Of a DNA stretch of 42,671 bases, positions 27,158 to 37,092 are shown piece by piece. Within the stretch, counting starts at the first letter, position 1; each line of letters starts with the position of its first letter. The notes beneath the pieces are model-generated. The model ran no database searches. It was not told the origin of the DNA and saw only the letters and a list, made by a program, of their open reading frames with translations. This stretch comes from Lachnospiraceae bacterium (lineage in GTDB: Bacteria; Bacillota; Clostridia; Lachnospirales; Lachnospiraceae): positions 1-42,671 of the forward strand of contig JAGAMY010000006.1 in the NCBI GenBank assembly GCA_017624495.1, written 5' to 3'. Both the position numbers and the translations under genes were made by a program.

Positions 27158-27466
27158 CTAATGTAAAGTCTTATTTGAATTGCGGAAATGTTCTGCTGTA
27201 AATTTTAAGACCTGAATTTCGTCATCCGTAAGCCCATCAAGAGAAAGTGTATTTTTTGCAGCAATATCATGGTCGAGTAAATAATCAATAGAAACTTTAT
27301 AGCAAGTAGCCAGTTTGACGAGAATAGGTAAGGAAGGCAGGCGTTCTCCACATTCATAGAAACCTACCATACTTACAGATATGCCGATTAATTCTGCTAC
27401 CTGTTTTCGTGAAAGATGATTTTTCATGCGGGTATTTTTGAGTTTTTCACCTAAATTTTCAAACAT
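27158..27466 (-). CDS. XRE-family regulator divergent from the LRR tandem
   Basis: A 102-residue DNA-binding protein. The HTH_3 domain (about residues 6-62) reads LGEKLKNTRMKNHLSRKQVAEL then IGISVSMVGFYECGERLPS and KVSIDYLL. A C-terminal helical tail (about 70-102, GLTDDEIQVLKFTAEHFRNSN) probably dimerises. GGAGG lies about 8 nt before the start. It is transcribed away from the two giant LRR genes, and the shared upstream region carries a perfect palindrome within their promoter, so control of that promoter is a reasonable inference. Confidence 0.88.
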   Translation of the reverse strand: MFENLGEKLKNTRMKNHLSRKQVAELIGISVSMVGFYECGERLPSLPILVKLATCYKVSIDYLLDHDIAAKNTLSLDGLTDDEIQVLKFTAEHFRNSNKTLH

Positions 27467-27517
27467 AGCTTTACCTCCGGTTTTTTACTATAGTATAAAA
27501 AAGATTCTGGCAATGGG

Positions 27518-27546
27518 TTGTTGTGGGCAACTTAAAGTTGTATAAT
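27518..27546 (+). promoter_or_regulatory. LRR-tandem promoter with operator in the spacer
   Basis: TTGTTG (27518-27523) and TATAAT (27541-27546), 17-bp spacing. The last 13 bases of the spacer, CAACTTAAAGTTG (27528-27540), form a perfect palindrome around a central A. A protein bound there would exclude RNA polymerase. The divergent XRE gene is the likely source of the binder. Confidence 0.7.
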
Positions 27547-27602
27547 GTGACTGAAACTAGCAAAAAATTACATTTAGTTGTAAAGGAAAAAGGAGAGTAC
27601 GC

Positions 27603-30600
27603 ATGAAAAAGAAAATACTGGCATTTCTGCTAGCGGTGTCGCTGGTGTCAGGGACTGTAATATCACCTGTGGGCATAACAGTGGTAAATGCAGAGGAAAC
27701 AATGGAAAATACGGTAAATTTCGAATGTATAGTCCTAGAAGATGGAACATTGGAAATTACAGGTTTAACAGAAACAGAAGGAGTAACAGAATTGGTAATA
27801 CCGTCAGAAATAGATGGCAAAGCAGTTACAAGTATTGGTGAATGGGCATTTTCTGATTGTGATTTTATAAGTGTAGACATAGCAGATACAATAACAGAAA
27901 TAAAATCTTATGCATTTGGCTGGTGCGGTAGCTTGAAAAATGTTATGATACCAGCTTCAGTAAAAAATATTGGAGTATATGCATTTACCAGTTCTAGAGG
28001 TTTAGAAAGCTTAACTATATCAAATGCGGAGATAACAATAGCCAACGGTGTATTTTATAATTGTGATGCATTAAGGGATGTTTATTATAATGGAACACAG
28101 GTACAGTGGAATACAGTGGATATGGGTTATGAAAATCAGGCATTAAATTATGCAACGGTTCATTGTACTGATGTCACTATTGAACCTGATGAATTTAAGT
28201 ATGATATTACGGATGATAGTAAATGTGTAATAATGGGACTGACAAAACCAGAAGGTGTAACTGAAATTACAATACCGAGTGAAATAAATGGCAGTATAGT
28301 GACAGGCATTGGTGAAGATGCATTTTGCGAATTAAGTAGTTTAGAGAGTGTAACGATTCCAGACACGGTGACAAGCATAGCTGATGGTGCATTTGTAAAC
28401 TGCGGCAGTTTGGAAAATATAGCATTTTCAAATACCATAACAGAAATTGGTGCAAATGCTTTTTCTGGAACAAAATGGATTGAAAATAAAAGGGCAGAAA
28501 ATCCGTTGGTAATTGTAAACAGTATACTGATTGATGGAACAACAGCACAGGGAGCTGTAACCATACCGGATACAGTAACAACCATTGGATATGATGCATT
28601 TAAGGATTGTACAGAATTGACAGGCATTACAATACCAGATACAGTAACAGGTTATATCTTAGGAGGAGCATTTGAAGGATGTACAGGTTTGAAAAATGTG
28701 GTAATACCGGAATCCGTAACGGGAATTGGCTATTCCGTTTTTCAAGATTGTAGCCATTTGGAAAGCATAGAAATACCGGAATCCGTAACTGGGATAGGTT
28801 CAATGGCATTTTATAATTGCAGCAGCTTGAAAAGTATCGAATTGCCAAGTAAACTAGAAGGTTTTAACAGATGGACATTTAGTGGATGCACCAGTTTGAC
28901 AAGTCTGAAAATACCAGATTCCATAACAGGTATTGGATGGTATACGTTTAGTGGATGTAGTGGTCTGACAAGTGTGGAATTGCCAAAGTCCATTACTTAT
29001 ATTGGAACGGGAGCATTTAGTTACTGTGATAATATCAAAGATGTTTATTATGGTGGAAGTGAAAAACGGTGGAATAATGAAGTAGGTATTTCGTGGGAAG
29101 ATTCGACATCTGGAGCATCATCCAATGATATATTGAAAACAGCAACCATCCATTATGCAGAGGAGAATGAAATCGATTTTACATATCAGATTTTAGAAGA
29201 TGATGAAGAATACTGGGTTGAAGTACTTAGGATTACAGGGTGTGATAATGAAAAAGCAGAAGAACTGGTAATTCCATCCGAAATAAAGGGAAATAAAGTA
29301 ACATCCATTGGTTTTCATGCATTTGAATCATATGAAAATCTGGTTAGTGTAACCATACCGGATACGGTAACCTTTATTGGGGATGGTGCATTTGCGAATT
29401 GCGAAAAGCTGGTAAATATAAGTATTCCGGAGAGTGTGATAGATATCGGTACGGGAGCATTTGAAGGAACCGCATGGCTTGCAGATAGACAAGTGGAAAA
29501 TGCCTTGGTAAGCGTAAATGGAATATTGTTAGATGGTAAAATTGCAGAAGGAACAGTTGCTATACCAGAAGGAATAGCTCGCATTAGAGCAAAAGCATTT
29601 GCCGAAGGAAAATTAACAAGCGTAACCATACCGGATACAGTAAAATATATAGGCAGGAATGCATTTGAAGATTGTCAAAATTTAAAAAATGCAACAATAC
29701 CGGCAACGTTAAAAAGTATTGGTTATTATGCATTTGAAAATTGTGATAATTTAACAGATATATATTATGATGGAACAAGTCAGCAATGGTATGCTCTGCT
29801 TGCAGGTGAATATGATGGGGATTTGGATGAAAGTGAAGGCAGTCCATATCTTAACTTAAAAAAAGCAAATGTACATTGTGCAGATGGAACGATTGAACCT
29901 TCTATATTTGATTATGAAGTGGCAGATTATGATAATACGATAACCATCAGAGGGTTGATAGATGCTGATGGTGTGACTGAAATTGTCATACCATCAGAAA
30001 TAAATGGAAGAGAAGTGTCATCTATAAGTAAAAATGCTTTTTCCGGCTACAGTACCTTGAAAAATATAATTATACCATCTACAATAACAAGTATAGGCAG
30101 AAATGCATTTGCAGGGACGAAATGGCTTGCAAATAAACAGGCGGAAAATCCATTAGTCATTATTAATGGTATACTAATAGATGCAACAGGAGCAAGCGGA
30201 GAAATAGTTATACCGGATACGGTAACATCTATTATAGATTATGCATTTTCTGATTGCAGTGGTCTGACAGGTGTAATCTGGTCCAAAACAATGGAAACCA
30301 TAGGATATGGTATGTTTTCTAATTGTAGTAATCTGACAAATATTACTATACCGGAGGGGGTGACTTATATTGAAGAAGAAGCATTTTCTGGTTGCAGCAG
30401 TTTAACAAGTATTACCATACCGGAAGGTGTGACAAGTATAGAATATGGAGTATTTTCTGACTGCAGCAATTTGGAAACGATTAATATCCCCAATAGTGTA
30501 ACAAGTATAAATAAGAATGCATTTACAGGAACAAAGTGGCTTGAAGCGCAGGAAACGATTGACGGATTTAATATTGCAAACGGTGTATTATTATCAGCAG

Positions 30601-31847
30601 ATATAGAGGAAATATACGAAGCGCAGACTGGCAGCATGATAAAAATACCGGACACAGTGACTAGAATAGCAAATCATGTATTTAATGATTCAGATGGTGG
30701 ATTTATTGCCAGAGAGCTCATATTACCGGAAAATTTAATATCTATAGGTATCTATGCATTTGCAGATTGTCCGATAGGAAGTGTAAATATTCCAGCAGGA
30801 GTAACACAAGTTGCAGAGGGTGCATTTTCGGGCTGTGAATCTTTAACAAGTGTAACGATATCAGAAGGTGTAAAAAGTATAGGCTGGGGGGCATTTTCTG
30901 ATTGTTTTAAATTAAATGATGTGAAAATACCGGAAAGTGTTGATGATATAGGCGGTTGTGCATTTGAGGGTACACAGTGGCTTAGTCAGCAAAGAGAATT
31001 ACATCCGTTAGTTATTGTTAATAATATGTTGCTAGATGGTATGATGGCAGTTGGAGATATAGAAATTCCAAATACAGTAACAAAGATTTGTGAAAATGCA
31101 TTTTCTGAAAGTGTTTTAACAAATATTTATTATGATGGAACAAAGGAACAGTGGCAAAAAATTAGTATCGAATCCGGGAATGATGCGTTAGCAAATGCAA
31201 CGATTCATTATGCAGATGTTTTGACACCCGATAAAGAAAATGGCAATGAACAGATTGTGCCAACGCCGGATGCTGGAAATAAAGATGACCAGATTATACA
31301 AAATCAGAATAATAATAACCAAACACCAGTGGCATTAGGAAAAGTCAGTTTGTCCAAATCAGAAACTGTATACACCGGAAAAACGCAAGCACCTGTCATA
31401 ACAGTAACCGATGCAAACGGTCAGCCTGTAGATGCAGTTAATTACACTGCAATCTATACCAATAACAAAAATGTGGGACAGGCAACAGTAACAGTAACAG
31501 GTAAAAATAACTACACAGGTACATTGATAGCCACTTTTAAAATTTTACCAAAATCAACAAAAATATCCAAGCTGGCAGCAAAGAAAAAGTCCTTTACCGT
31601 AAAATGGAAAAAACAGACAAAACAGACAACGGGCTATGAAATTCAATATTCTACAAGCAAGAAGTTTAAAGGTGCGAAAAAAGTTACAGTAAAGAAGGCA
31701 AAAACAACGTCAACGACCATTAAAAAGCTAAAAGCAAAGAAGAAATACTATGTAAGAATCCGTACCTACAAAATAGTAAAGATTAATGGTAAGTCAACGA
31801 AGATGTATTCTAGTTGGTCAAATGCTAAAGCAATAAAAGTTAAATAG
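27603..31847 (+). CDS. Giant secreted BspA-like LRR protein, paralogue A
   Basis: A 1414-residue exported protein. A signal peptide (MKKKILAFLLAVSLVSGTVI...NAEE) is followed by four tandem supermodules. Each opens with an F/Y-x-Y...DGT-x-EITGL...IPSEI-x-GK strand, continues with LRR_5 repeats (VTSIGEGAFxxCxxLxxIxIP pattern) and closes with a DVYYDGTxxQW...NATIHCxDG motif. A Pro/Asp/Asn-rich linker (about 1215-1240) leads to one Ig-like repeat (VSLSKSETVYTGKTQAPV) and a Lys-rich fibronectin type III domain. No sortase motif is present. AAGGAG lies about 7 nt before the ATG. Adhesion or polysaccharide binding is likely but unproven. Confidence 0.88.
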   Translation: MKKKILAFLLAVSLVSGTVISPVGITVVNAEETMENTVNFECIVLEDGTLEITGLTETEGVTELVIPSEIDGKAVTSIGEWAFSDCDFISVDIADTITEIKSYAFGWCGSLKNVMIPASVKNIGVYAFTSSRGLESLTISNAEITIANGVFYNCDALRDVYYNGTQVQWNTVDMGYENQALNYATVHCTDVTIEPDEFKYDITDDSKCVIMGLTKPEGVTEITIPSEINGSIVTGIGEDAFCELSSLESVTIPDTVTSIADGAFVNCGSLENIAFSNTITEIGANAFSGTKWIENKRAENPLVIVNSILIDGTTAQGAVTIPDTVTTIGYDAFKDCTELTGITIPDTVTGYILGGAFEGCTGLKNVVIPESVTGIGYSVFQDCSHLESIEIPESVTGIGSMAFYNCSSLKSIELPSKLEGFNRWTFSGCTSLTSLKIPDSITGIGWYTFSGCSGLTSVELPKSITYIGTGAFSYCDNIKDVYYGGSEKRWNNEVGISWEDSTSGASSNDILKTATIHYAEENEIDFTYQILEDDEEYWVEVLRITGCDNEKAEELVIPSEIKGNKVTSIGFHAFESYENLVSVTIPDTVTFIGDGAFANCEKLVNISIPESVIDIGTGAFEGTAWLADRQVENALVSVNGILLDGKIAEGTVAIPEGIARIRAKAFAEGKLTSVTIPDTVKYIGRNAFEDCQNLKNATIPATLKSIGYYAFENCDNLTDIYYDGTSQQWYALLAGEYDGDLDESEGSPYLNLKKANVHCADGTIEPSIFDYEVADYDNTITIRGLIDADGVTEIVIPSEINGREVSSISKNAFSGYSTLKNIIIPSTITSIGRNAFAGTKWLANKQAENPLVIINGILIDATGASGEIVIPDTVTSIIDYAFSDCSGLTGVIWSKTMETIGYGMFSNCSNLTNITIPEGVTYIEEEAFSGCSSLTSITIPEGVTSIEYGVFSDCSNLETINIPNSVTSINKNAFTGTKWLEAQETIDGFNIANGVLLSADIEEIYEAQTGSMIKIPDTVTRIANHVFNDSDGGFIARELILPENLISIGIYAFADCPIGSVNIPAGVTQVAEGAFSGCESLTSVTISEGVKSIGWGAFSDCFKLNDVKIPESVDDIGGCAFEGTQWLSQQRELHPLVIVNNMLLDGMMAVGDIEIPNTVTKICENAFSESVLTNIYYDGTKEQWQKISIESGNDALANATIHYADVLTPDKENGNEQIVPTPDAGNKDDQIIQNQNNNNQTPVALGKVSLSKSETVYTGKTQAPVITVTDANGQPVDAVNYTAIYTNNKNVGQATVTVTGKNNYTGTLIATFKILPKSTKISKLAAKKKSFTVKWKKQTKQTTGYEIQYSTSKKFKGAKKVTVKKAKTTSTTIKKLKAKKKYYVRIRTYKIVKINGKSTKMYSSWSNAKAIKVK
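31601..31765 (+). repeat. Near-identical 165-bp tract, copy 1
   Basis: Matches 35502-35666 at 163 of 165 positions by my reading (differences at 31697 and 31717), with the first 96 bases identical. It lies in the fibronectin III region of paralogue A. The rest of the two genes is far more diverged, so recent gene conversion or strong constraint is implied. Confidence 0.8.
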
Positions 31848-31866
31848 AAAGGGAGACGAATTACAC

Positions 31867-34800
31867 ATGAAAAAGAAAATATTAGCATTTTTATTAGCAG
31901 TGTCGATGGTGTCGGGAATAATTTTGTCCCCGATAATCACAAATACAGTTAATGCAGAAGAAACAAATAATGTTGTAGAAGAGGATGTTGAAGAATATGC
32001 AGACTATTTCGAGTATACGGTGTTAGAAGATGGTACGATAGAAATTTCTTATTACTATGATACCGGCTCGGATGGAATTATTACTATTCCTGATAAAATA
32101 GATGGAATGACGGTAACAGGCATAAAGGATAATCTTTTTAATGGTCAGACCAAAATAAAAAGTATTACGATTCCAGATAGTGTTACCAGTATTGGCTATT
32201 TTGCATTTAGTGGCTGTACGAATTTAGAGAGTGTAAATATCCCAGAGGGATTGACTGAAATTGAAGCAGGCTTGTTTCAAAATTGTCATAGTCTGAAAAG
32301 TATTACAATTCCGGAGAGTGTTACAAGTATTGCCGGATATGCTTTTGATTATTGTAATAGTCTGACAGAAATTACAATTCCTAAGAATGTAACAACAATC
32401 CAATTTCCTATGTTTCATAGTTGTAGCAACTTAGAGCGTATTATTGTTGATGCGGATAATCAGAATTATATGTCTGAGAATGGGATTTTGTATAACAAGG
32501 ATAAAACCACATTGCTCCGTTGTCCGGGTGGAGTAAAAGGTGAAGTTGTTATTGGTAAAGATGTTACATCTATACTAAATGGTGCATTAAGTTATTGTAC
32601 CGGATTAGAGAAAATCACTGTTGAAGAAGGGAATATATATTATGCAGTGGAGGATGGTGCGTTAATACAGAAGATGTTGACGGTAAACACATTAGTATGT
32701 TATCCGGCAGGAAAAAGCGGTGTAGTTAGTATTCCAGAGGGTGTGACATGCATAGGCATGGAGGCTTTTGGTGGTTGTAATAATCTAGAAAGTATAGAGA
32801 TACCCGAAGGTGTAACCAATATTTATAATAGAGCATTTAGGGAGTGTCAGAATTTAGAGACTGTAATTTTGCCCAAAGGAATAACAACAATATCTCAAGA
32901 AACATTTCAGAATTGTAATGCATTGAAGAATGTAGAATTATCAGAGGATGTAACCAGTATAGGAATTTGGGCGTTTGAAGGTTGTAGTGCGCTGAAAACA
33001 ATAAGTATTCCGAATAATGTTTCAAGTATAGGTGACTGTGCATTTATGAATTGCAGCAGTTTGGAGTCAATAACCATTCCCAATAGTGTGATAAGCATGG
33101 GAGAGAGCGTTTTCCGGTATTGTAACAATTTGGAAGAAATCATTATTTCTGATAGCGTGACAAGCATCGGTTCAAGTGCATTTGGTAATTGCGAAAGCTT
33201 GAAAAGTATTACGCTGCCAAGTGGCATGACAGAGATTACAGAATGGATGCTTTATGATTGCAAATGGATGAAGAGTATTACAATTCCAAAAGAAATAACA
33301 AGTATAAAAAACTATGCTTTTTCAGGGTGCGACAGTTTAACAGATGTGTATTATAGTGGAACCACGGAGCAGTGGAAATCTGTTTTGGTGGAAGAATTAG
33401 AAAACAAAAGCTTGAAATATGCAACAATTCACTGCACTGATGGCACGATTGATGGGGAAAAATCGACGGATTTTTCTTATACAGTCTTAGATAATAATAC
33501 GGTAGAAATTACAGGACTTGAAGATTTATCCGAGAGAGCAAATGTCATTATTCCGGCTAAAATAGAAGGAAAAACAGTAACAGGTATCGGTGAAGGTGCA
33601 TTTACAGAGAGTGATGGTTTGGTAAGTATTGGAATACCGGATACTGTAACCTATATAAAAAATAATGCATTTTCATACTGTGAAGGTTTAGAAAAGGTTA
33701 TTTATGATGGAACAATTTCACGGTGGGAAGCAATTTCGATTGTTGGTAATAATGAATACCTAAATTATGTGAAAATATGTTGTACAGATGGAATAATTGA
33801 ACCGGGAGAATTTAGATATAGAGTTTTAGATGATGGCACAATTGAAGTTACCGGTTTGTTAGAATCAGAAGGTGTAACAGAATTGATTATACCATCAGAA
33901 ATTGATGGAAAAACAGTGACAAGTATCGGTGAAAGTGCATTTAGCAATCATGAAGAACTCATAAGCGTAGAAATGCCGGATTCTATAACGCAAATCTGTG
34001 ATTATGCATTTGAACAGTGTCCGAATTTAGAAAGAGTGGTTCTTTCAAAAGCAGTTACAAGCTTAGGTTTCTATGCCTTTGGAGGAAGTGAAAAATTAGC
34101 AGAAATAGAAATACCGGAAACAGTTACGGAAATAGATACATATGCACTTATAGATACTGCATGGCTTGCAAATCAAAGAACAGAAAATCCTTTGGTTATC
34201 ATAAATGGTATCCTTCTAGATGGGCAGACCGCAAAGGGAGAAGTTATTATTCCGGATTCCGTAAGCAAAATTGGCGGAAGTGCATTTCAGAACTGTGGAG
34301 AAATGACTAAAATTACGATTCCGAATACGGTAGTCAGTATAGGAGAAAGTGCATTTAATCAGTGTTCGGGACTAACAGAAATCACTATACCGGAATCGGT
34401 AACAGAAATAGGCAGTTTTGCTTTTTCTGCTTGTACAGGTTTAGAAGAAATTGCGATTCCGGATACGGTTACAAATATTGAATACGCATTATTTCAAAAT
34501 TGCAGTAATTTGAAAAAAGTAAATGTGCCAGAAACCATAACAAGTATAAAAGAGTATGCATTTTATGGCTGCAGCAGTCTGACTGATATCACAATTCCGG
34601 ATAAAGTGACAAGTATTGGTGGCTGGGCATTCCAGAATTGTACCAGTTTGGAAAATATCACTATTCCTAAAGCGGTTACAGCAATTGGGACAAGAGCCTT
34701 TGACGGTACGAAATGGCTGGATGCTAAAAGAGCAGAGAATCCATTGGTGATTGTAAATAATATTGTCATAGATGGAAAAATGGTACAGGGTGATGTGGAT

Positions 34801-35748
34801 ATGCCAGATACTGTAAAGAGTATTTGTGCATTGGCATTTCGGGAAAACAGCGGTCTGACAAGTATCATTATACCGGCTGGAATAACCGTTCTTGATGTGT
34901 CTGTATTTCATACCTGCAGCAATTTGATAAGCATAGAAATCCCATCTTCTGTAATAAATATTGAAGGCTGGGCATTCTATTTATGTGACAATTTAAAAGA
35001 CATTTACTATACCGGAACAGAGGAACAGTGGAAAAACATCATTGTTTCAGAATATTGCAATGATGTTTTGGCAAATGTAACAATACATTATAACAGTACG
35101 CCGACATTGGATAGTAAAAATGAAAGCGATAAAGAGCAGACAATACCAACCCCGGATAAAGATATACAGGGCGATGAACAGATTGCACCAGTTCCAGACA
35201 AGAATCAGACTGACGATGCTCCTGTAACAATAGCATTAGGAAGCGTTAGTTTGTCCAAGTCAGAAATGGTCTACACAGGCAAAGCACAAACACCTGCCAT
35301 AACAGTGTTTGATGCAAATAATCAGCCTGTAGATGCAGCCAATTACACTGCAGCCTATACAAGTAATAAAAATGTAGGACAGGCAACTGTAACCATTACC
35401 GGAAAAAATAACTACACAGGGACACTGACAGCCAACTTTAAAATTTTACCAAAAGGCACAAAACTTTCTAAGCTAACAGCAAAGAAAAAAGCCCTTACCA
35501 TAAAATGGAAAAAACAGACAAAACAGACAACGGGCTATGAAATTCAATATTCTACAAGCAAGAAGTTTAAAGGTGCGAAAAAAGTTACAGTAAAGAAAGC
35601 AAAAACAACGTCAACGATCATTAAAAAGCTAAAAGCAAAGAAGAAATACTATGTAAGAATCCGTACTTATAAAACAGTAAAGATTGATGGAAAGTCCAAA
35701 AAATTGTATTCTGAATGGTCAAAATCGAAAAGTGTAAAAGTTAAATAA
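31867..35748 (+). CDS. Giant secreted BspA-like LRR protein, paralogue B
   Basis: A 1293-residue exported protein starting 19 nt after paralogue A, with GGGAG upstream, and surely co-transcribed with it. The signal peptide is almost the same (MKKKILAFLLAVSMVSGIIL). Three LRR_5 supermodules follow, ending at TIHCTDGTI, KICCTDGII and TIHYN. The first differs from those of paralogue A by an insert with ADNQNYMSENGILYNKDKT and DGALIQKMLTVNTLVCYPAG, a common BspA subtype. Pro/Asp linker, one Ig-like repeat and a Lys-rich fibronectin III domain match paralogue A. Tandem duplication followed by module loss or gain explains the pair. Confidence 0.88.
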   Translation: MKKKILAFLLAVSMVSGIILSPIITNTVNAEETNNVVEEDVEEYADYFEYTVLEDGTIEISYYYDTGSDGIITIPDKIDGMTVTGIKDNLFNGQTKIKSITIPDSVTSIGYFAFSGCTNLESVNIPEGLTEIEAGLFQNCHSLKSITIPESVTSIAGYAFDYCNSLTEITIPKNVTTIQFPMFHSCSNLERIIVDADNQNYMSENGILYNKDKTTLLRCPGGVKGEVVIGKDVTSILNGALSYCTGLEKITVEEGNIYYAVEDGALIQKMLTVNTLVCYPAGKSGVVSIPEGVTCIGMEAFGGCNNLESIEIPEGVTNIYNRAFRECQNLETVILPKGITTISQETFQNCNALKNVELSEDVTSIGIWAFEGCSALKTISIPNNVSSIGDCAFMNCSSLESITIPNSVISMGESVFRYCNNLEEIIISDSVTSIGSSAFGNCESLKSITLPSGMTEITEWMLYDCKWMKSITIPKEITSIKNYAFSGCDSLTDVYYSGTTEQWKSVLVEELENKSLKYATIHCTDGTIDGEKSTDFSYTVLDNNTVEITGLEDLSERANVIIPAKIEGKTVTGIGEGAFTESDGLVSIGIPDTVTYIKNNAFSYCEGLEKVIYDGTISRWEAISIVGNNEYLNYVKICCTDGIIEPGEFRYRVLDDGTIEVTGLLESEGVTELIIPSEIDGKTVTSIGESAFSNHEELISVEMPDSITQICDYAFEQCPNLERVVLSKAVTSLGFYAFGGSEKLAEIEIPETVTEIDTYALIDTAWLANQRTENPLVIINGILLDGQTAKGEVIIPDSVSKIGGSAFQNCGEMTKITIPNTVVSIGESAFNQCSGLTEITIPESVTEIGSFAFSACTGLEEIAIPDTVTNIEYALFQNCSNLKKVNVPETITSIKEYAFYGCSSLTDITIPDKVTSIGGWAFQNCTSLENITIPKAVTAIGTRAFDGTKWLDAKRAENPLVIVNNIVIDGKMVQGDVDMPDTVKSICALAFRENSGLTSIIIPAGITVLDVSVFHTCSNLISIEIPSSVINIEGWAFYLCDNLKDIYYTGTEEQWKNIIVSEYCNDVLANVTIHYNSTPTLDSKNESDKEQTIPTPDKDIQGDEQIAPVPDKNQTDDAPVTIALGSVSLSKSEMVYTGKAQTPAITVFDANNQPVDAANYTAAYTSNKNVGQATVTITGKNNYTGTLTANFKILPKGTKLSKLTAKKKALTIKWKKQTKQTTGYEIQYSTSKKFKGAKKVTVKKAKTTSTIIKKLKAKKKYYVRIRTYKTVKIDGKSKKLYSEWSKSKSVKVK
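35502..35666 (+). repeat. Near-identical 165-bp tract, copy 2
   Basis: The second copy of the tract at 31601-31765, in the fibronectin III region of paralogue B. Recombination between the two in direct orientation would delete about 3.9 kb and leave a single fused gene. Confidence 0.8.
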
Positions 35749-35762
35749 AACAAAAGTAAAAA

Positions 35763-35803
35763 AACATCCCTTCCACGTTTTCATTAGGAAGGGGTGTTTT
35801 TTG
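35763..35803. terminator. Terminator between the LRR tandem and the facing cyclase gene
   Basis: AACATCCCTTCC (35763-35774) pairs with GGAAGGGGTGTT (35787-35798), with A-rich and T-rich flanks. It can work in both directions. Confidence 0.85.
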
Positions 35804-35807
35804 TATC

Positions 35808-37082
35808 TTACCTATGACTCTTCTTATCCAAATACATATCCGCATCTGCCGCCTTTATCAATGTATCCAAATCAATATTGCCATCTGCATAAGCATAACC
35901 AATGGCAATCCGGCACTGAATTTCATGTTCGGGACAGCATAAATGTGTATCCGGGTCAGCTTTCATGGTGTCGACTAAAGTCTTCATGCTTTCGTTAGAA
36001 GTATCCGGTACAACCATCATAAATTCATCACCGCCCATGCGGAAACCAACCCGCTCATCCGTCTGGTATTTTTGAATAAAACGTGCCGTTTTCTGAATGA
36101 TCTCATCACCTTCTTCGTGTCCACAGGTATCATTCATTTTCTTAAGGTTATCCACATCAAAATAAATAATACCAATGGAATCCTTTGCTGTAAAAGCAGG
36201 GGTACATTCGTTCAAATACCGTTTGTTATAGAGCTGTGTCATACTGTCATGCTGGCTGTTCCACATGGCAACCGCAAGATTATTGGAAGAATTTAAAATA
36301 TCCGATTCCATTTTGCGGATAGAGTGGAATAACTGCTCAATTTCGTCTCCTGTATGAATGGATAAGTGAGACAATGGAGAATCTGCCGAATTTTCATTCA
36401 TGGTATCCACATAACTGCCGACTGCAGCAGACAGTGTATTAATGGGAGAAACAATTGTTTTATTAATAATCGTAACAAAAAAGAATGTAGCCACTAATGT
36501 TAATGTAAAAGAAACAAGTACTAACTGAAGAAGATAGAATAGCTGCTCCTTTTCTGCCGTTAAAGTATCGATACCAACGATAACGTATCCCATAGGAATA
36601 TTATAAGAGGATAAAACAGGACGATAAATCTCTATCCGGTCAGCATAGGTGATGGAAATCAACTCATTTCCTTCGGTTAATTCACTGCGTCTTTCTTCCT
36701 GTTTTGCATCCAGCGGGATTTTATCGCCTAAAAATGCTCCGGATAAAGACAAATCTGTATCAAAAATATAGTTGCCATATTCGGAATCAAACCAGATAAC
36801 CGAAAGTTTTACAATGTCGCTGTTTGTATTTCTGTAATCAATTAATTTGTTCCATGTCACATAATATTCATTGTCACGCAAGCCGGATTGGATATATTTT
36901 TCTAAAGAGTCGCCATCAATAATCAGGGAACAGGTTTCTGCCACAGTATTTGCAGTAGAAAGGCTTGCCTGCCGGGTAACATGTATAAAATTTCGGTAGT
37001 TCATAATAATGCTTATGGTATTTAAGGTGATGACAAAGATAAACATAAGCATTAAAATACGTTTTTTTAATGACTTTTTCAT
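35808..37082 (-). CDS. Membrane diguanylate cyclase
   Basis: A 424-residue c-di-GMP synthase. TM1 (about residues 8-28) and TM2 (about 170-195, LFYLLQLVLVSFTLTLVATF) flank a 140-residue extracytoplasmic sensor region of no recognised family. A HAMP-like linker (about 198-260) precedes the GGDEF domain, with DSMTQLYNKRYL, YFDVDNLKKMNDTCGHEEGD and an intact GGDEF at 350-354. No RxxD inhibitory site is visible. The start is set at 37082: TAAGGA, overlapping the stop of the upstream gene, lies 7 nt before it, while the ATG at 37088 is too close. The sugar-binding lipoprotein gene ends only 10 nt upstream, so the two form one operon. Confidence 0.88.
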   Translation of the reverse strand: MKKSLKKRILMLMFIFVITLNTISIIMNYRNFIHVTRQASLSTANTVAETCSLIIDGDSLEKYIQSGLRDNEYYVTWNKLIDYRNTNSDIVKLSVIWFDSEYGNYIFDTDLSLSGAFLGDKIPLDAKQEERRSELTEGNELISITYADRIEIYRPVLSSYNIPMGYVIVGIDTLTAEKEQLFYLLQLVLVSFTLTLVATFFFVTIINKTIVSPINTLSAAVGSYVDTMNENSADSPLSHLSIHTGDEIEQLFHSIRKMESDILNSSNNLAVAMWNSQHDSMTQLYNKRYLNECTPAFTAKDSIGIIYFDVDNLKKMNDTCGHEEGDEIIQKTARFIQKYQTDERVGFRMGGDEFMMVVPDTSNESMKTLVDTMKADPDTHLCCPEHEIQCRIAIGYAYADGNIDLDTLIKAADADMYLDKKSHR

Positions 37083-37092
37083 AGGCATTTCC

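Noticed and set aside
27603..35748. Dense short nucleotide repeats that could suggest a CRISPR array or satellite
   Set aside because: The repeats are in frame, degenerate and of LRR codon rhythm inside long open frames; there are no constant repeat-spacer units.
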